Assembly: GCA_048498135.1 (NCBI GenBank)
Contig: JBEHYO010000007.1
Span: 1 to 64,000 of the forward strand
Direction: 5' to 3'
DNA length: 64,000 bases
Source of the DNA: Dokdonella_A sp937902695
GTDB taxonomy: Bacteria; Pseudomonadota; Gammaproteobacteria; Xanthomonadales; Rhodanobacteraceae
The notes under the pieces were generated by a model, which worked only from the letters and a program-made list of their open reading frames with translations, ran no database searches and had not been told where the DNA came from. Shown piece after piece: positions 52,225 through 61,311 of this stretch; the first letter of the stretch is position 1, and every line of letters begins with the position of its first letter. Made by a program: the position numbers and the translations under genes.

Positions 52225-54246
52225 TCACGGAGTTCCGTCGAATCCATCCGTGAATACGGTGTCGTCCGGCGCCGACGGCGCGGGAACGAGCGTGGCGACG
52301 TCGTACGAGGCCGGCGTTCCGTCCTCCGCGACATGAAGCGTTGCGTTGCCGGCGACCGGGCCCGAGCTCGACACGATGGAGTACGAGTACATCGTGCCCC
52401 AGTCGAGCGTCGCGCCCTGCGGCGCGGTCCAGGTGACCGTGCCGTCGGTGGTCGAGGATGTCCATGCGTTCGCGTTGTCGACGGTGCCGTTCCTGAAGTT
52501 GGTCGCACCGATCGCGCCGCCGGCCGGGATCGACAGGCTGTCGAAGCCCATGTTGCTGACGACGCGCGGATCGGGACCGTGCCCGGTGCCCTGCCCCGCC
52601 GTGACGGCGCGAGCGAAATCGAAGTTCATGACCGCGTAGTCGTAGCGCCATGTGCCGTCGCCGAGATCGGTGACCTTGACCGCAACCTTCGCGTGGCCTT
52701 CGTTCACCGCGAGCTCGGTATTCATCGAGTTCGGCGGCAGGTTGGTCGGATCGACCCAGCGATCGATCGCGGCGCCCAGGCGGAAGTTCGACTGGCCGCT
52801 GAAGGACCACATGTTGCTCTGGTAATGCGGCGTGCCGGTGACGGTCGCCATCGAGTTGTAGATGTTGATGTCCTGACGCGCGATGTACCAGGAATCCATC
52901 AGGTACGTCGCGCCCGGATTCGCGGCGGGATCGACCTGCGACTCGTGCGTCTTGAGGCGCTGCGTCCACTCGTCGTTGCCGCCGTCCGAGACGTCGTAGT
53001 TGCCGGTGCAGTTCGGATCGAAGATCGATCCGCAGCGGCCCCAGATGGCTTTGGCCGGCACGATTTCGCTGCGCGGCGCCATGTCCCAGGGACTGTCGTT
53101 GTTGCCGCTGCCGTAGGTATCGCCGCAGCCGCGGCCGAGCGCGTGACCGCCGAGGTGGTCGCAACTGTCGAGGCAGCCGCCGTTGACGCTGACGAACGCG
53201 TGCTTGACGCCCGAACGGCCGATCTGCTCGAAGCTGCCGTCGGCGTTGAAGCGATAGAGGTTCCAGATCAGGAACGGATGTTGGTCGTTCTTGTACGGCG
53301 GATTGTAGTTCGGCGGATTGCCGCTGAACTTCGTCCACCACGCGATGTAGCCTGCGTAGAGCGCCGTGCTCGTGCCGAGCGGATCGCCCGAGATCGTCGC
53401 CTGCGCGGTGCCGTCGTTGACGTTGTTGCGCAGCGTCGAGCTCGGTGCCCACGACACGGTGCCGTCGTTCGCGCCGCCCGGGCCGTCGCACGACTGGCAG
53501 CCGACCGGATCGAACTGGATCGCCTGCATGAAGAGATCGGCCTGGTACGACTCGCCGCTCACGCCTTCGACCGCGGTGCCGGGCCACGGATACGGATCGC
53601 ACGAGCCGCCTTCGACGACGTCGACGCCCTGGATGTTGATCGCCGTGTTGAGCATGAGGTCGGCGATTTCGATGTTCGCCGCGTCCGACCGGCCGATGCG
53701 GTTGGCGAGCGCGGGTGCGATGCGAAGATCCGCCGCGCGGATCGCAAGCGTCTTCTTGCCGTTGGCGAGCTCGAACATCACGCGATCGGTATAGAACCAG
53801 GCCTTGCCGTCGCCGCTGACCACGTCGAGCACCTTGGGATCGTCGGCGCGTATGCGGAACGAGAGGTCGCGAAGATCGATCGCGCTTCCGTCGGCGAGCC
53901 TGAGCACGTAGCCGCCGCGCATCTGCAGCATGCCGCCGGTGAACTGCTGCATCGACCCGTTCTTGACCGTGAAGGTCAAGCCGCCCGTCTCGCGCACGTC
54001 GAACCATTCATGACCGCGCAGATTCTTCGACAGCTGCTGCCCCGTGGGCGACGCTTCGATGTGAATGCCGATATTGCCGAGGATGCCGCGGTTCCAGCGG
54101 AAGCCGATGTCGCCGCCCCACGCGGACCAGGACTGCTGTCCGGCGGCTTCGGCCTTCTGCGCCTTGTCGATGACTCCCGCATGCGACGGCGCGGACCCCA
54201 AAACGAACGCGCACGCAAGCGCGAGCGCACTTACCCGAACAACCAT
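52225..54246 (-). CDS. Secreted paralog family protein, member 2, with GFD-type tail
   Basis: A 673-residue exported protein closely related to member 1. It has mature start AGVIDKA, WSAWGGDIGFRWN, LQMRGGYVLRL, GKAWFYTDRVMFELAN, CQSCDGPGGANDG, HPFLIWNLYRFNADG, SGVKHAFVSVNGGCLDSC, GCGDTYGSGNN and WGRCGSIFDPNCTGN. After the C-terminal sandwich (LDWGTMYSYSIV) it carries a further segment ending DDTVFTDGFDGTP. GGGGGTG precedes the ATG. Ninety-three bp separate it from member 1 in the same direction, so both may be one transcript ending at the terminator near 50081. Confidence 0.87.
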   Translation of the reverse strand: MVVRVSALALACAFVLGSAPSHAGVIDKAQKAEAAGQQSWSAWGGDIGFRWNRGILGNIGIHIEASPTGQQLSKNLRGHEWFDVRETGGLTFTVKNGSMQQFTGGMLQMRGGYVLRLADGSAIDLRDLSFRIRADDPKVLDVVSGDGKAWFYTDRVMFELANGKKTLAIRAADLRIAPALANRIGRSDAANIEIADLMLNTAINIQGVDVVEGGSCDPYPWPGTAVEGVSGESYQADLFMQAIQFDPVGCQSCDGPGGANDGTVSWAPSSTLRNNVNDGTAQATISGDPLGTSTALYAGYIAWWTKFSGNPPNYNPPYKNDQHPFLIWNLYRFNADGSFEQIGRSGVKHAFVSVNGGCLDSCDHLGGHALGRGCGDTYGSGNNDSPWDMAPRSEIVPAKAIWGRCGSIFDPNCTGNYDVSDGGNDEWTQRLKTHESQVDPAANPGATYLMDSWYIARQDINIYNSMATVTGTPHYQSNMWSFSGQSNFRLGAAIDRWVDPTNLPPNSMNTELAVNEGHAKVAVKVTDLGDGTWRYDYAVMNFDFARAVTAGQGTGHGPDPRVVSNMGFDSLSIPAGGAIGATNFRNGTVDNANAWTSSTTDGTVTWTAPQGATLDWGTMYSYSIVSSSGPVAGNATLHVAEDGTPASYDVATLVPAPSAPDDTVFTDGFDGTP

Positions 54247-54566
54247 GTTTCACCCCCATGGAAGAGGAACGGCTTGCCACGACGTTCCGAAAGGACTAAC
54301 CCACGGAATCTATCACGGGCGCGCGGCCCGGAATCATGCGGCGCAGCATGACCGTCCGGGGGTTTCCCGCGGTCCGCCAACGGCGCGCGGGCGACGGCCT
54401 TCCCGCGCCGGAGAACCGCGGCCTTCGTCGCGTCGCGTCCCTCGCGATGCGCCCGTAAATATATGTAAAGCCGGAGCCGGCCGGGCCCGATCCGATGCGC
54501 GCTGCACCCGCCGGCGCATCGAACCGGGACGCGGCGGGCGATTGTCGGCGCCGCCGCAACAATCGC
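54247..54566. other. Gene-free gap upstream of paralog 2
   Basis: About 320 bp between two leftward genes. It contains GC-rich dyads (CGCGCGGCCCGG, GCCGGAGCCGGCCGGGC) and one AT-rich patch, AAATATATGTAAAG near 54455-54470, the only such patch around; a promoter for the 54246 gene could lie there. No gene or known repeat was identified. Confidence 0.4.
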
Positions 54567-56606
54567 TCAGCGCGTCGAGGTCGACGCCGCGCTCGTCTGC
54601 ATCAGCTCGGGCGGCGACTTGCCGTAACCGGGCTGCGTCGCGTCGTCGGGCGCGTTGTTCCAGAGCTCGTAGACGTACTCGCCGCGCGTGCGCGACTGCG
54701 GACCGACCGTGAACGGCCGGTCGGGCGTGCCGCCGGCGCACATCTGGTTCTCGCCCTCGAAGCCCTCGTTCACCGCTTCGTCGCGCAGGAACCTGACGTA
54801 CTCGCTGCTCGCGGTCTGATAGTAGAGCCGCGCGGTCGCCGTCAGCGGCGTGACCGTGCCGGCGGGCACGGAGAGCGTGTACGTCGCCGTGTCGAAGTTG
54901 ACGAGCACGCCCGAGCCCGGCGACGTCTCCGGATAGGTGTAGCCGACCGGCCGCAGGTCATAGCCGTTCGGATCGGCCGCCGTCGCCGGCGTGAAGCCGA
55001 GCGGCGGGATGCGGCTGTCGCGCGCGATGCAGTCGTTGAGGACGAAATGGAACATCTTCTCGCTCGAGGCGTTCTCGATGTCGCACGCGCCGGTGCCCTG
55101 GTAATTCCAGATGCCCTGCTGCACTTCGTAGACGCGTGCCTGCGGATCCTCGGTCAGCTGCGCGGTCGCCGCATCGTACGGCGCGCTCTCGAACACGAGG
55201 CCGCCGTTCGCATCGCGCACCTGCATGTTGAGCCACATGCGCCGGCCTTCGGCGTAGCCCGTCGGAAGCTTGTGGCCCGAGAGATTCGTCACCTTGACCG
55301 AAAGCGCCATCGCGCCGGCGACCGTCGACGTCGGCGGCGTGTAGCTCTGGATCGTCGTGTCGAGCGCGGCCGCGGTGGTCAGGAACTCGCGCGCCCAGTC
55401 GATCGTCTGCTGCAGCGACAGCGTGCGGCAGCTGATCGGCGTTCCGCCGCCCGGCGGCTGCGCGCAATTGCCGGTCGTGTCGAGGCCGGCGCCGAACTCG
55501 CCCTTGATCACGCCGGGAATCCACGTGTTGCCGCCGACGAACGCATGCACCGGCAGATTGCCCGTGCGGTTGTTGGTGCGGAACGAGCACACCGTCGCGT
55601 CCGGATCCTCGCTCTCGGGCATGTGGCAGCCCTGGCAGGTCGTCTCGGGCGTCTGCGCGTACTGGCTTTGCTGCCATTCGGCGAACGTGCGCTCGATCGG
55701 CATGGCATGCCCGGTGTCGGTGCCGTCGTCGAGCTTGAGCGTCTTCAGCGGCAGCGTGCCGTCGAAGCCGTCGCCGAAGATGCGGTCGGTTGCGATCGGC
55801 AGGTGCGTCACGTCGGGCGAGCTCACGTTGTGGCACGTGCCGCAGATCGCCGACTGCGTGTGGTACTCCGAATACATCCACTCGTGCGGCGGCGGCGCGG
55901 TGCCGTCGGTGTAGGCGTAGGGCCCGCGCCGGCACGGCGGTCCGCCGCCGCCGGTGTTCGCGCACGACACGTCGTCGACCCAGGCGTTGCCGCTATCGGT
56001 GTAGCCAGGCTCGCCGTTCGGTCCGTTCGGCATCAGCCGATGGCAGAAATGGCAGGTGACGCCGCCCATGTCGCTGTTGGTGTCGTCCGGCGCATCGTAG
56101 GTGCCGTTGAGCAGGCACGCGGCCGCGCCCTTGACCGGATCGTTCGGCGGGCCGAATCCCGGCTTGACGACGTGGCCCATGAGCCAGCCGCGCGGCGTGT
56201 GACAGCGCAGGCAATAATCGCCCGAACCGGGGACGTCGTTGTTGGCGATGTCGAGCGCGGCGAAGAACAGGGGATCGCGCGTCGCGTTCGCCATCATGCT
56301 GCCGGACCACGTCGGAAACGGGCGGAACGCCGGCGCCGTATCCGGATCGCCGCCGGCCACGGCGTGACATCCGCTGCACTGCGGCTCGGGCGGCTGGATG
56401 TCGTAGAGCAAGCCGGGCTGCGTGCCGTGCGGCGTGAAATCGGTCGTCGCGGCGCCGCCGGCCGGCGCGAGCTGGTCCGACACCGCGAGCCAGCTGCGCG
56501 CGACGACCTGCGCGTTCGCCGTCGATGCGACCGCGCAGGCCAGTCCGACCATTGCAATGCGATGAAAGACGACCGTCCCGATGAAACGCATGCCCGCTCG
56601 AATCAT
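54567..56606 (-). CDS. Pentaheme c-type cytochrome
   Basis: A 679-residue exported multiheme protein. Signal peptide about 1-33 (ending ASTANAQ). Five CxxCH heme-binding sites in order: CSGCH, CLRCH, CHFCH, CGTCH and CQGCH, all in the N-terminal 300 residues. A C-terminal half without hemes contains VTNLSGHKLPTGYAEGRRMWL, a motif seen near the end of cytochrome c554/NrfA-like multiheme families. Between hemes 4 and 5 is DRIFGDGFDG, the GFD motif otherwise found at protein ends. Start ATG 56606 (56591 is possible), 17 bases after the stop of paralog 3, so co-transcribed with it. Redox partner and substrate are unknown. Confidence 0.9.
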   Translation of the reverse strand: MIRAGMRFIGTVVFHRIAMVGLACAVASTANAQVVARSWLAVSDQLAPAGGAATTDFTPHGTQPGLLYDIQPPEPQCSGCHAVAGGDPDTAPAFRPFPTWSGSMMANATRDPLFFAALDIANNDVPGSGDYCLRCHTPRGWLMGHVVKPGFGPPNDPVKGAAACLLNGTYDAPDDTNSDMGGVTCHFCHRLMPNGPNGEPGYTDSGNAWVDDVSCANTGGGGPPCRRGPYAYTDGTAPPPHEWMYSEYHTQSAICGTCHNVSSPDVTHLPIATDRIFGDGFDGTLPLKTLKLDDGTDTGHAMPIERTFAEWQQSQYAQTPETTCQGCHMPESEDPDATVCSFRTNNRTGNLPVHAFVGGNTWIPGVIKGEFGAGLDTTGNCAQPPGGGTPISCRTLSLQQTIDWAREFLTTAAALDTTIQSYTPPTSTVAGAMALSVKVTNLSGHKLPTGYAEGRRMWLNMQVRDANGGLVFESAPYDAATAQLTEDPQARVYEVQQGIWNYQGTGACDIENASSEKMFHFVLNDCIARDSRIPPLGFTPATAADPNGYDLRPVGYTYPETSPGSGVLVNFDTATYTLSVPAGTVTPLTATARLYYQTASSEYVRFLRDEAVNEGFEGENQMCAGGTPDRPFTVGPQSRTRGEYVYELWNNAPDDATQPGYGKSPPELMQTSAASTSTR

Positions 56607-56623
56607 GCTCACTCGAACCCTGC

Positions 56624-58627
56624 TCAATCGAACCCGTTGCCGAAGATGTCGTCGTTGCCGGCCGCCTGCGGCGTGAGGATGTCGAGCGAATACGGCAGCT
56701 CGGACTCGGTCGCCGTGGCGACGCCGACGAGCTGGATCGCACCGCTCCCCGGCGGCGCATTGGCGACGAACTCGAAATGGAACATCGTGCCCCAGTCCAG
56801 CGAGTGACCGGCCTGCGCGGTCCAGGTGACGGCGTTGGCGGCCGTGCTGGCGGCCCAGTCGTTGCCCGTGCTCGTGTCGGTGTCGTCGAAGCGCAGGCCC
56901 GAAATCGTGGTGCCCGCGGCGATCGGCACGCTGAAGCGCCCGAAGCCGTGGTTCGAATCGATCTTGAGATTCGGTTCGTCCGGATGGGCGGCATCGATCT
57001 GCGCGTGCGCGTAGTCGAAGTTCTGCACGGCATACTCGTAACGCCACTGGTTGCTGCCGAGGTCGGTCACCTTGACCGCGATGCGCGCGCGGCCGAGCGG
57101 CGTGGACAGCTCCTGGTTGGCCGCGTTCGCCGGCGGCGCGCTCGGATCGATCCAGAGATTCAGCACCGGGCCGAGATGGAAATCGGCGCCGTTCGGGCTG
57201 TCGCCGACGAGGTTGACGTTCCAGTTGGCGCCCGACTTGTCGAACGTGACCTCGCGCCAGCCCATCGAGTTGTAGATCGCGTTGTCGTCGCGCACGACGT
57301 ACCAGTACTCATGGTAGTAGTGCGCGCCGGTCGCGGCCGGCGTCTCGATCTCGCTCTCGGTGACGCTCTCGCGGAACTGGTAGAGATCGCGCGCGCCGCC
57401 GTCGTTGTCCTCGTTGCCGTCGCAATTCGCGTCGTAGACCGAGCCGCAGCGTCCCCACTGCGCGGTGAACGGAATGATCTCCGTGCGCGGACCCAGATCG
57501 CTGCTCGAATCGTTGTTGTAGTTCGAATAGGTGTCTTCGCAGGTCGGCCAGATGATGTTTCCGCCCGAGCAGCCGCAGTTCCAGTTCACCGTGTAGAACG
57601 CGTGCTTCACGCCCGACACGCCGATCTGCTTGATGCGGCCGTCGGCGCCGACGCGATACGTCGCCCAGACGAGGAACGGATGCTGGTCGGAGTTGTACGG
57701 GCAGCCCGGGAACATCTGCGAGCACTCACCCTGGAACTTCGTCAGCCACGCGACCGCGGTCGTGCCGGCATTGCGCAGGCTCGAGTCCTGGTTGACGATG
57801 ACCTTGCCGTTCGTGCTCGCCGTCGTGCAGCCGTTGCAGCGCTTGACGTAGACGCTGTCGTCGAAGCCGGTCCAGCCGCTCGCGGCATTGTCGTAGATCA
57901 GCAGAACATCGCCCTGCGACGACGGCGGATCGGGCCACGGCGCGCTGCAGGTGCCCTGCTCTTCGAGCGTGCTCTTGTCGCCTTCGTACGAATGCGCGCG
58001 GAAATCGAGGCCGCCGACCGGATCGCCGGCGAGCTCGGGATGGCCGAGCACCGCGGCGAAGTGCGCGGAGAGGCGCAGGTTCATATGGCGCATCGAGAAT
58101 ATGTCAGGCGCGTCGTCCTCGAAGCCGTAGTGCGCATGGTCGGCCGTGAACCAGACAGTGCCGTCCTTGTCGACCACGTCGAGACCGATGCGCGTCGACG
58201 GGCTCGCGCGCAGCGAAAAGCCGCGCAGGTCGACCGTGCCGCCGGGATATGCGAGCACGAAGCCGCCTTTATGCCGCAGGGCGCCGCCGCCGATGCCGGA
58301 AATCACGCGCCCGGTGTGATTGATCTCGAGCCCGCTCGCATCGAGGGCCCGGAACGCCGTGACTTCGTAGCGCACGCCGGGCTCGCCTGCCGTGCGCGAC
58401 GCGGCGCCATCGACGCTCGCGATATGCACGCCGAGCCGGTCGAGCTCGTCGGGATTGAAATGAAAGCGCGTCTGTCCGCCCCACGCGAGCCATGTGCCGC
58501 CGGGCGGCACGGTCTTCGCGGCAGCCTGCGCCTTGTCGATGACGCCGGCGCCGGCGAGAGGCGCGAAAACGGCGATCGCGGCCGCGACGGCGGCGATCGA
58601 GACGACGACACGGATCGACTTGCGCAT
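56624..58627 (-). CDS. Secreted paralog family protein, member 3, with GFD tail
   Basis: A 667-residue exported protein, the most diverged of the three paralogs. Signal peptide about 1-28 (ending LAGAGVIDKA), WLAWGGQTRFHFN, GKxG-type strands, CNGCTTASTNG, HPFLVWATYRVGADG, SGVKHAFYTVNWNCGC, CEDTYSNYNN, LGPRTEI, WGRCGSVYDANCDGN and LDWGTMFHFEFV. It ends GNDDIFGNGFD. It is translated just before the pentaheme cytochrome (17 bp gap), suggesting the paralog family and the cytochrome act together. ATG 58627 is used; upstream in-frame extension lacks signal features. Confidence 0.87.
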   Translation of the reverse strand: MRKSIRVVVSIAAVAAAIAVFAPLAGAGVIDKAQAAAKTVPPGGTWLAWGGQTRFHFNPDELDRLGVHIASVDGAASRTAGEPGVRYEVTAFRALDASGLEINHTGRVISGIGGGALRHKGGFVLAYPGGTVDLRGFSLRASPSTRIGLDVVDKDGTVWFTADHAHYGFEDDAPDIFSMRHMNLRLSAHFAAVLGHPELAGDPVGGLDFRAHSYEGDKSTLEEQGTCSAPWPDPPSSQGDVLLIYDNAASGWTGFDDSVYVKRCNGCTTASTNGKVIVNQDSSLRNAGTTAVAWLTKFQGECSQMFPGCPYNSDQHPFLVWATYRVGADGRIKQIGVSGVKHAFYTVNWNCGCSGGNIIWPTCEDTYSNYNNDSSSDLGPRTEIIPFTAQWGRCGSVYDANCDGNEDNDGGARDLYQFRESVTESEIETPAATGAHYYHEYWYVVRDDNAIYNSMGWREVTFDKSGANWNVNLVGDSPNGADFHLGPVLNLWIDPSAPPANAANQELSTPLGRARIAVKVTDLGSNQWRYEYAVQNFDYAHAQIDAAHPDEPNLKIDSNHGFGRFSVPIAAGTTISGLRFDDTDTSTGNDWAASTAANAVTWTAQAGHSLDWGTMFHFEFVANAPPGSGAIQLVGVATATESELPYSLDILTPQAAGNDDIFGNGFD

Positions 58628-58763
58628 GGCTCCCCCGCAACGACGACGGTGACGCACGGCGGCCGCGAGATTCGCACCGGGCCGCCGCAAGGTGCGAGAG
58701 GCTAGCACAGGCACGGATCGACGCGGCGTAAAGAAGAACGCGTTTTTCGCCTGCGAACGTCGT

Positions 58764-59897
58764 TCAGCGTACGCCGAGCAGGCGTTCGGCGATCGAACCA
58801 TAGAGACGCGGGAGACGCTCGAGCTCGTCCAGCGCGACCGACTCGTCGATCTTGTGGATGCTCGCGTTGACGGGCCCGAGCTCGACGACTTCGGCGCCGA
58901 GCGGCGCGATGAAGCGCCCGTCGGACGTACCGCCGCCGGTGCTCGCTTCGGGCACGATGCCGCAGTGCTCGTCGATCGCGGCGACCACGGCTTCGCGCAG
59001 CCGTCCTTCGCGCGTGAGGAACGGTTCGCCCGAAAGCCACCAGTCGATCGTCGCGTCGACCCCGCAGCCTGCCAGGATCCTTTCGACGCGTTCGCGAAGC
59101 GAGGCCGCGCTGCTCGCCGTGCCGAAGCGGAAATTGAAGACCGCGTCGAGCGCGCCCGGAATCACGTTGTCCGCGCCGGTGCCCGCGTTGAGGTTCGAGA
59201 CCTGGAACGACGTCGGCGGGAACGCGTCGTTGCCCGCGTCCCAGCGCGTCGCGGCGAGCTCGGCGAGTGCCGGCGCGAGCGCGTGGATCGGATTCTTCGC
59301 GCGCTCGGGATAGGCGACATGCCCCTGCACGCCGCGCACGTGCAGCCGCCCGGTCAGCGAGCCGCGACGGCCGACGCGGATCAGGTCGCCGAGCGCCCCG
59401 CGCGAGGACGGCTCGCCGACGACGCACCAGTCGATGCGCTGATCGCGGCGGCGGAACTCTTCGGCAACGCGGCGCACGCCGTCCCTGCCGATGCCTTCCT
59501 CGTCGCTCGTCAGCAACAGCGCGATCGTGCCCGGATGCTGTGGATTCGCGCGCACGAAATCCTCGAGCGCGAGCGTCATCGCGGCGACGCCGGATTTCAT
59601 GTCCGCCGCGCCGCGGCCGTATAGACGGCCATCGCGAAGGGTCGGCTCGAACGGCGGGCTCGTCCACGCGTCCAGCGGGCCCGGCGGGACGACGTCGGTG
59701 TGGCCGAGGAATACGAGCACGGGATCGCCGGCGCCGTGCGTCGCGAAGAGATTGTCCACCTCGCCATAGCGAAGCCGCTCGATCGCGAATCCGGCGCCCG
59801 CGAGGCGCTCCGCAATCAGCGGCTGGCATCCGGCATCGTCGGGCGTCAGCGACGCGCGGCGGATCAGGTCGGCGGTGAGGTCGAGGATCGGCGACAC
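58764..59897 (-). CDS. dapE: Succinyl-diaminopimelate desuccinylase
   Basis: Hydrolyses N-succinyl-LL-diaminopimelate in lysine and peptidoglycan precursor synthesis; binuclear zinc enzyme. The 377-residue length is standard. It has FLGHTDVVPPGPLDAW (zinc His and Asp), LYGRGAADMKSGVAA (bridging Asp), LLTSDEEGIGRDG (catalytic Glu), CVVGEPSSRGALGD and HKIDESV (zinc His). GTG 59897 (VSPILDLTADLIRRASLTP) matches family N-termini. A longer in-frame ATG at 59996 would translate a REP palindrome (RPRESGDAATLPSDAKG) and is rejected. Confidence 0.96.
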   Translation of the reverse strand: MSPILDLTADLIRRASLTPDDAGCQPLIAERLAGAGFAIERLRYGEVDNLFATHGAGDPVLVFLGHTDVVPPGPLDAWTSPPFEPTLRDGRLYGRGAADMKSGVAAMTLALEDFVRANPQHPGTIALLLTSDEEGIGRDGVRRVAEEFRRRDQRIDWCVVGEPSSRGALGDLIRVGRRGSLTGRLHVRGVQGHVAYPERAKNPIHALAPALAELAATRWDAGNDAFPPTSFQVSNLNAGTGADNVIPGALDAVFNFRFGTASSAASLRERVERILAGCGVDATIDWWLSGEPFLTREGRLREAVVAAIDEHCGIVPEASTGGGTSDGRFIAPLGAEVVELGPVNASIHKIDESVALDELERLPRLYGSIAERLLGVR

Positions 59898-59909
59898 GCT
59901 CGCTACTCC

Positions 59910-59993
59910 TCGTCGTCCCCGCGAAAGCGGGGACCCAGTGCCTTTCGCGTCGGAAGGCAACGTCGCTGCGTCCCCGCTTTCGCGGGGACGACG
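59910..59993. repeat. Inverted pair of REP palindromes between arsC-like gene and dapE
   Basis: CGTCCCCGCGAAAGCGGGGA and TCCCCGCTTTCGCGGGGACG around a spacer containing CAGTGCCTTTCGCG. The same pair with the same spacer words is at 61222-61304. Confidence 0.92.
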
Positions 59994-60015
59994 CAAGCGA
60001 GGGACGCGCCGCGCC

Positions 60016-60369
60016 TCACGCGAACAACCTCTCGAAAGCCCCGTTCGTGAACCCGACGGACACGTCTCCGTCCGCGGTCACCACGAGCGGCCGTCGCACC
60101 AGCGCCGGATGCTCTCTGACCAGCAACGTCCACTCGGGATCGCTCCGCGGCGTCTTGCGCGATTCAGGCAGGTTGCGCCACGTCATCGAGCTTCGGTTGA
60201 CGAGCTTCTCCCAGCCGCCGAGCGCGCTGGCGTATTCCCCGAGTTTCGCCGCCGCGATCGGATGCTCGCGGTAATCGACGAACGCGTGCTCGACCTTGTG
60301 GCGCGCGAGCCAGTTGCGCGCTTTCCTGCACGTGTCGCACGTATCGAGTCCGTACAGCGTGACGCTCAC
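60016..60369 (-). CDS. ArsC/Spx-family reductase (YffB-like)
   Basis: A 117-residue thioredoxin-fold protein of the arsenate reductase/Spx family. TLYGLDTCDTCRKARNWL carries the CxxC pair Cys 11/Cys 14. HAFVDYREHPI, NRSSMTWRNLPE and the ending VVTADGDVSVGFTNGAFE match YffB. The YffB subgroup is typically located between dapD and dapE, as here; true arsenate reduction is doubtful and a glutathione-dependent thiol role is more likely. It lies 16 bp after the dapD stop. Confidence 0.92.
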   Translation of the reverse strand: MSVTLYGLDTCDTCRKARNWLARHKVEHAFVDYREHPIAAAKLGEYASALGGWEKLVNRSSMTWRNLPESRKTPRSDPEWTLLVREHPALVRRPLVVTADGDVSVGFTNGAFERLFA

Positions 60370-60385
60370 CGGCGCGCTCCTTTGC

Positions 60386-61207
<822 letters not shown>

Positions 61208-61221
61208 GCGATCCCTGATTT

Positions 61222-61304
61222 TCGTCGTTCCCGCGAAAGCGGGAACCTAGCGCCTTTGATCTCGGCGCGAAAGGCACTGGGTCCCCGCTTTCGCGGGGAC
61301 GACG
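61222..61304. repeat. Inverted pair of REP palindromes between glnD and dapD
   Basis: CGTTCCCGCGAAAGCGGGAA and TCCCCGCTTTCGCGGGGACG around a spacer containing GCGAAAGGCACTGG. It lies directly after the glnD stop and before dapD, where it could affect read-through or mRNA stability. Confidence 0.92.
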
Positions 61305-61311
61305 GATTTTG

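Noticed and set aside
50614..54351. Plus-strand open frame of about 1245 codons opposite the paralog pair
   Set aside because: Shadow of two real genes with matching conserved motifs on the minus strand; its internal repetition only mirrors the paralogy.
59897..59996. Longer dapE start at 59996
   Set aside because: The extension would translate the REP palindrome pair and has no similarity to DapE N-termini.
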